Positions 34,686 through 43,990 of a stretch of DNA of 64,000 nt are shown here, piece by piece. The notes under the pieces were generated by a model, which was not told the DNA's origin, did not search any database, and was given only the letters and a program-made list of their open reading frames with translations. The stretch is from the NCBI RefSeq assembly GCF_023746555.1, contig NZ_CP098755.1:4658001-4722000 (forward strand). Direction: 5' to 3'. The DNA is from Brevibacillus ruminantium. GTDB taxonomy: Bacteria > Bacillota > Bacilli > Brevibacillales > Brevibacillaceae. Position 1 is the first letter of the stretch; each line of letters starts with the position of its first letter. The translations under genes were made by a program, and so were the position numbers.

Positions 34686-36524
34686 TTAAGGATATGTGAT
34701 AGTTCCTTCATTCGTCCAAATTTCAACCTTACCTGGAATTGTTCTGTTAGGATATGTCCCAGATGCACGGTTAATAATCTGCTTTGCTTGGTCTACAGTC
34801 AATCCTGCGTCCCTAGCGTCAATTATCACCGTTTCTGCTCCTTGCTTCAATCCCTTTTGTATCCTTGTTATACCAGTGTTAACATTGGGATTCTCTAAGG
34901 TCTTGAGTTCTGTTTTAACTCCATCAACTTTAAAATCAGGTGTTTTAACTTTAGAATTCGGGTCTTTAGGAATAATTTCGACATTTTTACCACGGGCAGT
35001 CAGATCATTTACAACTTTTTTCTCTGCATCTGTTAAGCCATTCAGAGAACCAGTAATCTTACCCGTACCCTTAGCACCCTGCAACGGACTTTTGTTACTT
35101 CCATTCACAACACCTGATCCAGTAGACGCTTCCACATTCGGAATCGTCTTACCCGTATTTTTTATCGCACCTGCTGCGGCAATTGGAAAGATAGCTCCAA
35201 AATTAGGTAACTCTCCCCCATCTTGAAAAGCTTTCACACTGACATGCGTATAAGCATTCTCAAAGGCTTCTTTCCTTAATTCTGCCGGTACAAACGTAAT
35301 AAACTTTTCTGCCTCATGAACGTCCATCCCGTTCGCAATTGCCCATTCTGCCACTTTCCCGCCCCAATAGATGACGCGTTCACCATGTTCATACGTCGGG
35401 TATACGAACTCTTCAAAGAGGGCCGGATTTTTATAGGCATACTGTTCTATGAAATCCCACGCAATGTCACCATTAGCGTGACGCAATTTGCCCTGCTCAT
35501 CCCGATAGATACCCCGCGGCTGGTCTCCATACCTTTCCTTCATGTACGTGGCGGAGTCCTCTATCTTACTAAGCAGATAATACTGATGTCTTTCCTTGGC
35601 TTGCGCAGCATCCATCGCTGCTTTTTGATTTTCATTATACAAGTACGCGCTTCCACCGCCGAGTACAGCGATAGATAGAGAGGCGGCTGCGATCTTTCCT
35701 TTATGTGCTGACCATTGCTTTTTTGAAAGGGCTCCAAACGATAAGGCGCCTCCGCTGGCGATAAGCCACTGTGGGACCCGTTGCAAGCTTCCCGAGCTTC
35801 CCGAGCTTCCCGCCCTTCCCCTTGCCTTGGCGGCTAGTGCTCCTCCTGCCGCTAATCCAAGCAACCCCGCTCCAGCCGACATTTCGAGCCCGTGTTTTTT
35901 TGTAGCATTCGTTACTGATGTCCAGAAAGACTGGGTGCCATATCCTTCTCCCTGCAAAGGAGCTTTCCCTTTCGGAAAAGGTACAGGTGTACTTGCCTGA
36001 GGTTTCGCTGCTGGTGGGTAGGCTCCTAGCTTAGGTGGTATACTTCCAAAACTCGTTGAAGAATTCGCCATCACACCCAGCTTTGATACACGGTGCAGGC
36101 CCCCGTCTTGGTAGATCTTGTTCAAGGTCATACTGTTTGTGAATGCATCAGATACTCCGAAGGCTTTTTGTTGATTCATACCTGGGAGTATATTACTACC
36201 CTGTGAATAACCTGCGACTGGACCAGTTCCTTGTACACTTGGGGTACTCCCTACCTGACTACTGTTGGTTGCCGCCGCCCCTAGCTTTGTCACACGGTAT
36301 AGTCCTCCGTTTTGCTCGTTTTCGCTAGAATTTATCCCTGTTGGATTAATCCCTTCTACACGAATGCCTTCCGCATGAATTCCCTCTGCGTTAATTCCGC
36401 TAGCATTGATGCCGGATGCCACTACCACATTTGCATCGCTAATCACAGCGAGAGACAATATGAAAACCAAAATGAGAGCCCCGCAGCCCTTCATTCTCTC
36501 CCATAAACGAAATACCTCACTCAA
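34686..36524 (-). CDS. Secreted polymorphic toxin with CdiA-type nuclease tip
   Basis: This 612-residue protein has a signal peptide or anchor at about 11-38. Five-residue GI(N/H/R)xx repeats follow at 38-65. Two copies of a GGLxRVxKLGxxxN motif come next, then small-residue-rich helices near 210-260 and a probable membrane helix near 290. A novel middle domain follows (YYLLSKIEDSATYMKERYG). The last 110 residues resemble the CdiA C-terminal tRNase domain, with PD-(D/E)XK-like residues D530, E539 and K541 (DFKVDGVKTELK). The start is TTG 36524 with AAAGGAG; ATG 36494 is an alternative. The downstream gene is its probable immunity gene. Confidence 0.65.
   Translation of the reverse strand: MSEVFRLWERMKGCGALILVFILSLAVISDANVVVASGINASGINAEGIHAEGIRVEGINPTGINSSENEQNGGLYRVTKLGAAATNSSQVGSTPSVQGTGPVAGYSQGSNILPGMNQQKAFGVSDAFTNSMTLNKIYQDGGLHRVSKLGVMANSSTSFGSIPPKLGAYPPAAKPQASTPVPFPKGKAPLQGEGYGTQSFWTSVTNATKKHGLEMSAGAGLLGLAAGGALAAKARGRAGSSGSSGSLQRVPQWLIASGGALSFGALSKKQWSAHKGKIAAASLSIAVLGGGSAYLYNENQKAAMDAAQAKERHQYYLLSKIEDSATYMKERYGDQPRGIYRDEQGKLRHANGDIAWDFIEQYAYKNPALFEEFVYPTYEHGERVIYWGGKVAEWAIANGMDVHEAEKFITFVPAELRKEAFENAYTHVSVKAFQDGGELPNFGAIFPIAAAGAIKNTGKTIPNVEASTGSGVVNGSNKSPLQGAKGTGKITGSLNGLTDAEKKVVNDLTARGKNVEIIPKDPNSKVKTPDFKVDGVKTELKTLENPNVNTGITRIQKGLKQGAETVIIDARDAGLTVDQAKQIINRASGTYPNRTIPGKVEIWTNEGTITYP
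35786..35812. repeat. Three perfect 9-bp tandem repeats in the toxin gene
   Basis: AGCTTCCCG occurs three times in a row, encoding the Gly-Ser-Ser linker in the toxin. A fourth degenerate copy follows. Length change by units of three codons would stay in frame. Confidence 0.85.
36330..36415. repeat. 15-bp degenerate repeats coding GI-pentapeptides
   Basis: About six imperfect 15-base units encode GINAS, GINAE, GIHAE, GIRVE, GINPT and GINSS just after the toxin signal peptide. Confidence 0.75.
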
Positions 36525-36749
36525 TCAAAGACATCTCCTTTGTAACCTACTCATCGCTAGATGGTGATTCCCAACGATCACGAAAAGGCATGCTACTTAT
36601 CATCTTCTAGGATTTTTTACATGTCACTAATCATTAAATCACCATTTCCCTTTTATTGGAATATTTCCTTTTTCCTTACTTATCCACTTCATTCATGACA
36701 AAAGAAGGAGACATCTAGAATTGGTGTTGTGAAACCGAGCCCATCAGAA
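36525..36749. other. AT-rich upstream region of the toxin gene
   Basis: It has no gene and should hold the toxin promoter. I could not identify clear boxes. Confidence 0.4.
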
Positions 36750-36795
36750 AAAGCCCCGGAAATTCCCTTCTTTTCGGGATTCCCAGAGCTTTACT
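36750..36795 (-). terminator. Terminator after DUF779 remnant
   Basis: AAAGCTCTGGGAATCCC pairs imperfectly with GGGAATTTCCGGGGCTTT on the minus strand and TTTTC follows. Confidence 0.7.
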
Positions 36796-36812
36796 CTGTC
36801 CTTGCTCTTTCC

Positions 36813-37005
36813 TTATCTTCCTTCATCCAAGCTGTCCATACGATCTTCATCTGTAAAACATCGGGAGCGAGTAAGAAACCTTACACCATGCGGGGCTTCC
36901 AAAGAAAAGCCGCTTCCTCTCCCCGGAACCACATCGATGATCAAATGGGTATGCTTCCAGTACTCATACTGCGCTGCTCCGATATAAAACGGGCTTCCTC
37001 CGCTT
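36813..37005 (-). pseudogene. DUF779 gene, C-terminal remnant
   Basis: On the minus strand the frame reads GGSPFYIGAAQYEYWKHTHL and IIDVVPGRGSGFSLE…RFLTRSRCFTDED to TAA at 36813-36815. This is the C-terminal half of the DUF779 family, usually found beside aldehyde dehydrogenase genes. The N-terminal half, with the family's cysteine motif, is missing and replaced by transposase sequence from about 37005, so the gene was cut by mobile-element activity. Its own terminator survives at 36750-36795. Confidence 0.75.
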
Positions 37006-37137
37006 TCTGGAAACCTTCAGTCCTTCTTCGTGAAGTTTTGCTTGAATCATTTTTGCTCCATAAACGCGCTGATTCTCTTCAAAAATACGGATAATTGCTT
37101 GTTCCACCTCATCATCATCGATAGATGATGGCTCTTT
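37005..37137 (-). mobile_element. Fragment of an IS3-family orfB
   Basis: The minus-strand translation (KEPSSIDDDEVEQAIIRIFEENQRVYGAKMIQAK, read in short pieces) closely matches residues 31-75 of the OrfB at 32327-33166, with long stretches of identical DNA. It is only about 130 bases long and joined to DUF779 on one side and a different IS on the other. Confidence 0.75.
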
Positions 37138-37143
37138 GTCCGC

Positions 37144-37815
37144 TTAGCTTCGCCTCCTTTGAAATTCCTGTAACTTTTTTAAGAAAGCAATCTCCGCTCG
37201 TAGCCGCTCATTTTCATATGCCAACTTCTTCATTTCCAGCTTTCGCTGATCTGCTTCGGTTAGCTCTTCTGTTGCCTTCTTTCGACCGCGACGGTCCTGC
37301 AGGGCATCCTGCCCGCCCTCCTGGTATTTCTTGACCCACTGCTATATTTGTTGATAAGACACATGAAAATGGCTCGCTGTCTTCAGGTAGTCATTTTTTT
37401 GTGCTAGACAGAAGTGAACAATCTCGATTCGCTCCTGCCATGTTGTAGTCCGGCCCTTGGTCATAGCTTTTGCTCCCTCGTTATACGATTTTAAGCTGCT
37501 GTGACCATTATACTTGTCCAACTAGTTTTTGAGTTGGGTGGTGCTAGCGATTTTATATTTATAGATGATTTCATACTGGGAGTATTGACCGGATAGATAA
37601 TCTTGAACAGCTTGAAGCTTAAGTTCAGGGGAATGACGGTTATTGTGGGTTCGAATCTCTCCCCCCTCGTAACCGTAAACCTCATAACGACGTCGCCATT
37701 TGGCCAAAGTTGTTTTGGTAAGACCGTATTTTTTGGCTACAGCCATGACACCAAGCTGACCATTTTCAATTTCTTGAAGAATAGCCAGCTTCTCCGAAGC
37801 ACCAATTTTACGCAT
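37144..37815 (-). pseudogene. IS150-like OrfA with two in-frame TAG codons
   Basis: A single minus-strand frame runs from ATG 37815 (MRKIGASEKLAILQEIENG) to TAA 37144-37146 (LKKLQEFQRRRS). It has the InsJ/IS150 pattern of two helix-turn-helix units and a zipper. TAG codons at 37522-37524 (after TQLKN, where tryptophan is usual) and 37342-37344 (in YQQI-QWVKKY, where tyrosine or another residue is expected) break it. The matching orfB is absent, since a piece of another IS3 element follows. It is a dead element. A hairpin AAACAGGTT/AACCTGTCT near 37832-37862 probably lies close to its end. Confidence 0.8.
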
Positions 37816-37925
37816 GAAAAAGCTCCCCTTACAGCAAACAGGTTTTATTATTTAACCTGTCTACCGTATGGGGAGCATATCATGGGGAGGCACCTTTTAT
37901 TCTCATCGTATTTCCGAAACTGGAA

Positions 37926-39685
37926 TCAGACCTGAAATTTTTGCACCAATCCATTCAATTCATCCATCATCTGGGAGAGCGCCTCTGCCGATGAAGAGAT
38001 TTCCTCCATAGCTGCGAGCTGTTCTTCCGTCGCCGCCGAAACATTTTGCGAGCCGGAGGCAGTCTCATTGGCGATCTGGTTAATCTCCCGGATCATCTCC
38101 AGCCCAGCACGCCGTCCATCCCTGCCTTCATTTTTTCAGCAGCGACGTTCACGTTGTCAATCTGGTCCGTCACTTCGCTGACGGAGCCCTGAATATGGGC
38201 GAATGACTCACCGGCGCCATGCACCAGTTGGATTCCTTCCCGCACCTCGCGAATTGCCGACTCCATCGAGGTCACAGCCTTCGCTGTCTCCGTTTGGATC
38301 GCTGTGATCAATTCTGCGATTTGCTGTGCGGAACCGGAGGACTGTTCCGCCAGCTTCCGCACTTCATCAGCAACTACCGCAAAGCCGCGTCCATGCTCTC
38401 CGGCACGCGCTGCTTCAATCGCGGCATTCAAAGAGAGCAGGTTGGTCTGCTGGGCAATACCGGTAATCACCTCGACGATTTCTCCGATCTGTGTAGAACG
38501 TTGCCCCAATCCTTCGATGTTCACGGACAAATCTTCGACCGTGTGATTGATCGAGTTCATTTGGTCAATCACGGTCTGAATCGCCCGGTTTCCATCCTGC
38601 GACCTGACTGCCGCCTGCTGAGATGTTTGCGTAACGGCATGCGCTGCATCGGTGATGCGATTCACTTCCTCCGCCATTTCAGTGACGACCTCCGTAGCAC
38701 CGTCAAGCTGCTCTGCTTGTTTTTGCGAACCGGCTGCCACTTCCTGAATCGCGACGGCTACCTGCTCGCCTGCCTTCGTGCTCTGCTCGGCGGAGGCTGA
38801 CAACTGCTCTGCCGTAGAGACGACAGACAGCGTATTCATGCGGACTTCCCGTATTAATTCCTGCAGTTGTCTCGTCATCTGATTAAAGTCGTGAGCAAGC
38901 TGCCCAACTTCATCTACACGGTCAATCTTCACCGCCTCGACCGTCAAATCCCCCGACGATACGCGCCGCGCATGGGATGCAATCTCTACGATCGGCCGGG
39001 TAATCCGGCTGGCCACCCTCCAGATGATCACAGCCCCCACCAGCAGTGAGCCTCCCGTAATAGCCAATACGAAATAAAAGACAGTGTTTGCCCCTTTATT
39101 AAACTCGGGAAGATAAACTCCCGCACCGACAATCCAGCCCCAGTACGGTTCTTGCTCGACGTACGATATTTTGGTTTCCAGCTCTGACGTGCCTGCCATT
39201 TCCCATTTGTAAGTCACAAATCCGCCGCCGCTGGTCCCCTTTTCGATGAATTCCTTGCCGATTTCCACGCCGTCTACGGACACAGCCTCCCTCAGGTTTT
39301 GACCTTCGTTCATCGGATTCATCACACTGTTGCCGCTTTGGTCCATCGCCCAGGCATAGCCTGTTTCCCCGACGGAATATTTGTCCTGAATGGGTCTTTT
39401 GTTGTCGCTTCCTTTGGGTCCCAAGATCTCCAGACGCAGCTTTTCCTGGGCCTCTTCCAGCTTCAGGTGCCCTGCCTCTACTTCTTTTTGCAGCAGGGAG
39501 ATCATTCCTATTACCATACGAACGTTACCTATCAAACGCTCTTTTCCGACTTGATCCAGTTCTGCTTTGGATCGATCGTACCCAATGTAACCCGTCAATA
39601 AACTCGGAATACCCAACAACAAAATGCAGACAAGTACGAGCCTGCTGCGCAAGGACATCGACCGCTTTTTCCTGTTTTGTTCCAA
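37926..39685 (-). pseudogene. Methyl-accepting chemotaxis protein with 5-bp frameshift
   Basis: The protein has a first membrane helix, an extracytoplasmic sCache-like sensor ([35 protein letters not shown]), a second helix, HAMP, and a signalling domain with the hairpin tip [39 protein letters not shown]. Near 38100 GCTGG is duplicated in tandem. This shifts the frame, so translation stops early at 38093. Removing one copy restores [16 protein letters not shown] and the normal C-terminus to TGA 37926-37928. The start is probably TTG 39685 with GGGAG upstream. The truncated protein lacks about 55 C-terminal residues. Confidence 0.83.
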
Positions 39686-39811
39686 TTTATCTCGCTCCCA
39701 TTCCAAACCGTATTTTCTACACGGTTCTATACCCCCTTCTTTGGAGACATAAACAAATAATCTACACCGAGATATTTTTTCGATACACCACATCAATCCC
39801 TCGATTCACGA

Positions 39812-39838
39812 AAAAAAGCCCGGCCATAATCCTTGCCG
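39812..39838 (-). terminator. Terminator after small membrane gene
   Basis: AAGCTCGGC and GCCGGGCTT pair on the minus strand, followed by TTTTT. Confidence 0.8.
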
Positions 39839-39900
39839 AGCTTACCCTACATCATATGTGATTGTCCATAGATCCACAGTCAACAGTACAGGTTTCCAAC

Positions 39901-40089
39901 TCAGGTAAAGAAATATACAAAAATGCCAATCAAAAGCACTGCACACAGACTGTAGTAAATCCCCATCCGTTTCCAATGCCGCAGAGCCATGGAGCCGTAT
40001 GGTTTATCCTTCTTCCCAAAGCCGACCATTAGCGTTGCAACTAATCCCACAGCCATCAGAACAAACACCAGAATGATCGATGTCGCCAT
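39901..40089 (-). CDS. Small two-helix membrane protein
   Basis: This 62-residue protein has hydrophobic helices at about 3-23 and 43-61, joined by a basic loop (GKKDKPYGSMALRHWKRMG). The start ATG 40089 has GAAGTGAGG upstream. Function is unknown. It is divergent from a MocR regulator and ends before a good terminator. Confidence 0.65.
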   Translation of the reverse strand: MATSIILVFVLMAVGLVATLMVGFGKKDKPYGSMALRHWKRMGIYYSLCAVLLIGIFVYFFT

Positions 40090-40247
40090 TTCTGCCTCAC
40101 TTCTTTCGCAAATTCCTTTTACGATATCATACTCTCATTATCCATGTACTTTGACACAAAAACACCATCCAATTCGGGTTTATTTTACCCATCCACTTTA
40201 CTATCCTAGAAAGAGAAGAGGAAAAGTAATCCAACGGAGGGAAAACG

Positions 40248-41687
40248 ATGTCCCCAAAAAAGCTTGAACCGAAAAAACGTTCCATCTACCGGATCATCGC
40301 CGAGGAATTGGAGAGAAGGATTTCGACAGGAGAGTTCCCGCCCGGCAGCAAGCTGCCTTCAGAGCGGGCCTTGGCCAAAGAATGGAACGTCAATCGAAGC
40401 ACTGTGGTATCTGCTTATGAGGAGCTGCGAGCCTTGGGTTTGGTCGAGCGTACACAAGGAAGCGGTTCTCGGGTCAGCACGGATATCTGGGGGCTGACCC
40501 GGCATCGACTGCCCAACTGGCCAAAGCTGGTGGAAAATGGCGCATTTCTGCCCAATGCACCGCTGATGCGCCATATCCGCAAAGAGACGCTGGAGCATGA
40601 TCTGATTGATTTCGCCAGTGGCGAGCTTTCCCCGGACCTGTTTCCGGCGGAGTCGTTTCAGCGGATATTGGCAGAGCATCCCTTTCACTGGCAGCTTGGC
40701 TACGATCATCCCCAAGGGAGTCCGGACCTGCGCGAGCTGATTGCCGAACACATCCGAAAAGAACGGGGGATCGACGCCACGCCGTCCTCGATTTTGATCA
40801 CATCCGGTTCCCAGCAGGCTTTGTATCTGGCAGTCCAGTGTCTGCTCAAACCTGGGGACGCGATTGCCATCGAAGACCCGTCCTACTGCTTCTCTTTGCC
40901 GTTGTTTCGTTCAGCGGGCTTAAAGATCTTTCACCTTCCGTTGGACCGGGAAGGGATTAACCCGGAAGATCTGGTCGCACTGCACCGCAAGCATCGGCTG
41001 AAAATGGTTTTTCTCAATCCGCACTTTCAGAATCCGACCGGGATTACGCTCTCCCTCGAACGGAAACAGCGCGTACTGGAGCTGTCAAGCGAGCTGGGCA
41101 TCCCGGTAATCGAAGACGATCCGTATTCTATGACTGCTTTTTCCGGGGAACGCATCCCTACCCTGAAATCCATGGATCGCAACGGAACGGTATTGTATAT
41201 CAGCTCCCTGACCAAAATTGTCGCCTCCGGCCTCCGTATCGGCTGGGTCATCGGTCCGCAAACGGTGATTGAACGGATGGCGGATGCCAAGCAGCAGGTA
41301 GATTTCGGCCACAGTATCTTTCCCCAGTGGGTAGCACACGAGTTTTTACAATCGACGGATTGCAAAGGGCATATGGACAAGCTGCGGGCAGCCCTGCAGC
41401 TGAAACGCGATCTGTTTGTTGAAGCCTTGTGTGATCAGCTCGGTGACCAGGTGGAGCTGATCATCCCCGAGGGCGGCATTCATCTTTGGTGCCGACTCCG
41501 TCAGGAACTGGATGTCAATCGGCTGTTGGCCGAAGCAATTCGTCGGGGTGTCGTCTTCGTTCCGGGGAATGTCCTGGGCACTGACAAGCATGCCGTCCGG
41601 TTTACGTTCGGCCGGGCAGATCGGGCCTTTATCGGCGAGGGGATCAGGCGGTTCGCCGAGGCGTACGAGGCAATTGCAGGAGAGTAG
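40248..41687 (+). CDS. MocR-family PLP-dependent transcriptional regulator
   Basis: This 479-residue GntR-aminotransferase fusion has a winged helix at about 12-78 (RIIAEELERRISTG, LPSERALAKEW). In the aminotransferase domain the PLP lysine is present in ISSLTKIVASGLRIGW, and the asparagine/aspartate motifs NPHFQNPTG and EDDPYS are intact. The ATG at 40248 has ACGGAGG upstream. It is the third MocR in the window and stands divergent from a 62-residue membrane gene. The target is unknown. Confidence 0.87.
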   Translation: MSPKKLEPKKRSIYRIIAEELERRISTGEFPPGSKLPSERALAKEWNVNRSTVVSAYEELRALGLVERTQGSGSRVSTDIWGLTRHRLPNWPKLVENGAFLPNAPLMRHIRKETLEHDLIDFASGELSPDLFPAESFQRILAEHPFHWQLGYDHPQGSPDLRELIAEHIRKERGIDATPSSILITSGSQQALYLAVQCLLKPGDAIAIEDPSYCFSLPLFRSAGLKIFHLPLDREGINPEDLVALHRKHRLKMVFLNPHFQNPTGITLSLERKQRVLELSSELGIPVIEDDPYSMTAFSGERIPTLKSMDRNGTVLYISSLTKIVASGLRIGWVIGPQTVIERMADAKQQVDFGHSIFPQWVAHEFLQSTDCKGHMDKLRAALQLKRDLFVEALCDQLGDQVELIIPEGGIHLWCRLRQELDVNRLLAEAIRRGVVFVPGNVLGTDKHAVRFTFGRADRAFIGEGIRRFAEAYEAIAGE

Positions 41688-41744
41688 CAAGCTGAAAAAA
41701 CTGGATCAGGGGGATGAACGATTTGGATAAGGATCAGCGAAGCG

Positions 41745-42155
41745 CTATTCACCCTTTTTTGTGTGTGACTCCACCACCGCCTTGGCAAACTGCAAGCAGT
41801 CCAGGCAGATAGAGACTCCCGGTCCCAGAGCCAGCTCGCCCGCCGTATTCTTGCTCCTGCCGCAAAAGGAACAAGTCTCGCTGTGTATTGTTTGCGGCAG
41901 TCTGCTTGCACCTGTCTTATCAGCCGCCTCGTACAGATAATCGACGACGGCAGGATCGATCGCATCGATCTCCCCCTTCAGCTTCATGGAAACCGTCGTA
42001 TAGGCAACGGCCATTCCCTCGTAATAGCGCAGTTTGGCAAGTGAATCACTGTTGGATACATTTGTTTCACACCGTTGGATCAATGTCTCCAGCTCCTGAA
42101 TCGCCTCTTTGATTCGGATGTCGCTCCCTTTGTGTTTCCGAAAATCCTGATCCAT
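41745..42155 (-). CDS. ClpX-type zinc-finger protein
   Basis: This 136-residue protein has a helical N-terminal part (about 1-85) and a C-terminal zinc finger of the ClpX N-domain type (CSFCGRSKNTAGELALGPGV and ICLDC). The start ATG 42155 follows GGAGGTGAT. There is no AAA+ domain, so it is not ClpX. It may be an adaptor that dimerises or recruits substrates through the same fold, but this is speculative. Confidence 0.75.
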   Translation of the reverse strand: MDQDFRKHKGSDIRIKEAIQELETLIQRCETNVSNSDSLAKLRYYEGMAVAYTTVSMKLKGEIDAIDPAVVDYLYEAADKTGASRLPQTIHSETCSFCGRSKNTAGELALGPGVSICLDCLQFAKAVVESHTKKGE

Positions 42156-42358
42156 AAAAAAATCACCTCCTATCTTTTGATAAGTCCGTTGGTGACGCAA
42201 ATACATTTCTCTTCTATATATATACGAAAAACATTATCTACAAATTTCTCTGCGCTCCTGCAAATTCCCCCGTCTGTCCCAAATGTTTCAAGGACATCGG
42301 ACGGCTTTGTTGAAATAGTATGTGATCGAAAAAAAAAAGCATCTATGGAGGCATCGAT

Positions 42359-43990
42359 TTGATGAAACCAATCGCCGACATTGCTAAGCTCGTGGATATT
42401 TCAGAAGAGGATTTGGAGCTTTACGGAAAATACAAGGCAAAGCTCGCCCCCGATCTTTGGGAAAAGGTAAAAAATCGTCCGGACGGCAAATTAATTTTGG
42501 TGACCGCGATGAATCCCAACCCCGCCGGGGCTGGCAAAACACTGACCACCATCGGCCTGTCCCAAGCACTGAACAAAACGGGAAAAACGACAATCGCGGC
42601 ACTTCGCGAGCCTTCGCTCGGTCCCAGCTTCGGCATGAAGGGCGGTGCGACCGGCAGTGGACAGGCGCAAATTCTGCCCGCCGATGAGATCAACCTGCAT
42701 TTTACCGGTGACATTCATGCCATTACGGCAGCCCATAACCTGCTGGCAGCCATGATCGACAACCACATCCATCACGGCAATGCGCTCAGGCTGAACCCCA
42801 AAAAGATCGTCTGGAAACGGGCGATGGATATGAATGACCGGGCTTTGCGCAACATCGTGATCGGCCTTGGAGAGGGCAACGGACAGGCAAGAGAGGACGG
42901 CTTCCTGATCACGACCGCTTCCGAGATCATGGCGATCCTCTGTCTAAGTGAAGATGCAGGTGACCTGAAGCAGCGCTTGAGCCGGATCATCATCGGTTAC
43001 GATCTGGATGACAAGCCGATTACGCCTGCCGACATCCATGCAGTCGACGCAATGTGTGTGCTCTTGAAGGATGCGCTCAAACCCAATCTGGTACAGACGA
43101 CCGAAGGCACGCCTGTTATCGTGCACGGCGGACCGTTTGCCAATATCGCGCATGGCTGCAGCAGTGTAATCGGAACCCGTCTGTCTCTGAAGCTGGCCGA
43201 TTATGTCGTCACAGAAGCAGGCTTTGGCGCCGATTTGGGAGCGGAGAAATTCTTTGATATCAAATGCCGAAAAGCTGGCCTGACTCCCTCTGCGGCCGTG
43301 TTGGTCGTCACGGTCCGGGCACTGAAATACAATGGCGGCATCCCTGTCGCCCAGCTCCACGAAGAAAATCTGGACGCTCTGCGTGCTGGCTTTGCCAACG
43401 TCAGACGTCATATCGAAAATCTGCGTTCCTTTGGTGTACCTGTCGTAGTGGCCCTCAACAGCTTCGTCACAGATACAGAGGCTGAGCAACACGCCGTTAT
43501 CAGCATGTGCGAGGGACTTGGCGCGGATGTCGCCCTCTCTCGTGTTTGGGCTGAGGGAAGCGAAGGCGGACTCGATCTCGCAGCCAAGGTAATCAAAGCC
43601 GCGGAAACCGAATCTTCCTTCTCCTTCTTATACGAGAATCAGCTGCCGATCCAGGAAAAAATTGAAACCATCGTGAAAAAGCTGTACCGCGGTTCCGGAG
43701 TCCATTTTTCAAAAGCAGCCCTGCAAACCCTGCGAAAAGTAGAAGAGATGGGCCTTTCGCATTTCCCAGTCTGTATGGCAAAGACCCCCTACTCTTTTTC
43801 TGACCAGCCGGATCAGCTCGGCGCGCCCTCTGATTTTACGATCAGTGTAAGTGAAATTCGGATTTCAGCGGGTGCGGGCTTCCTCGTCGTGCTGACAGGC
43901 AGTCTGGTCACGATGCCTGGTTTGCCCAAAAAACCGGCAGCGGAATCCGTGTTTTTGACAGAGCAGGGCCAGGTAGAAGGATTGGCGTAG
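42359..43990 (+). CDS. fhs: Formate-tetrahydrofolate ligase
   Basis: This 543-residue enzyme joins formate to tetrahydrofolate with ATP, giving 10-formyl-THF for one-carbon metabolism. Motifs include the nucleotide-binding NPNPAGAGKTLTTIGL (usually TP(A/T)GEGKTT), REPSLGPSFGMKGGATG, LHFTGDIHAI and HGGPFANIAHGC. The start is TTG 42359 or the adjacent ATG 42362, with GGAGG upstream at better distance for TTG. It stands alone. The TAG stop is followed by an in-frame open stretch (43991-44170). Confidence 0.92.
   Translation: MMKPIADIAKLVDISEEDLELYGKYKAKLAPDLWEKVKNRPDGKLILVTAMNPNPAGAGKTLTTIGLSQALNKTGKTTIAALREPSLGPSFGMKGGATGSGQAQILPADEINLHFTGDIHAITAAHNLLAAMIDNHIHHGNALRLNPKKIVWKRAMDMNDRALRNIVIGLGEGNGQAREDGFLITTASEIMAILCLSEDAGDLKQRLSRIIIGYDLDDKPITPADIHAVDAMCVLLKDALKPNLVQTTEGTPVIVHGGPFANIAHGCSSVIGTRLSLKLADYVVTEAGFGADLGAEKFFDIKCRKAGLTPSAAVLVVTVRALKYNGGIPVAQLHEENLDALRAGFANVRRHIENLRSFGVPVVVALNSFVTDTEAEQHAVISMCEGLGADVALSRVWAEGSEGGLDLAAKVIKAAETESSFSFLYENQLPIQEKIETIVKKLYRGSGVHFSKAALQTLRKVEEMGLSHFPVCMAKTPYSFSDQPDQLGAPSDFTISVSEIRISAGAGFLVVLTGSLVTMPGLPKKPAAESVFLTEQGQVEGLA

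Noticed and set aside
30427..37815. Three in-frame TAG codons in mobile genes (one in the serine recombinase, two in the IS150-like orfA), suggesting amber recoding.
   Set aside because: Ordinary host genes here, such as the 8460 mocR and fhs, end in TAG at their family's normal length, so TAG works as a stop. Decay of mobile genes explains the pattern.
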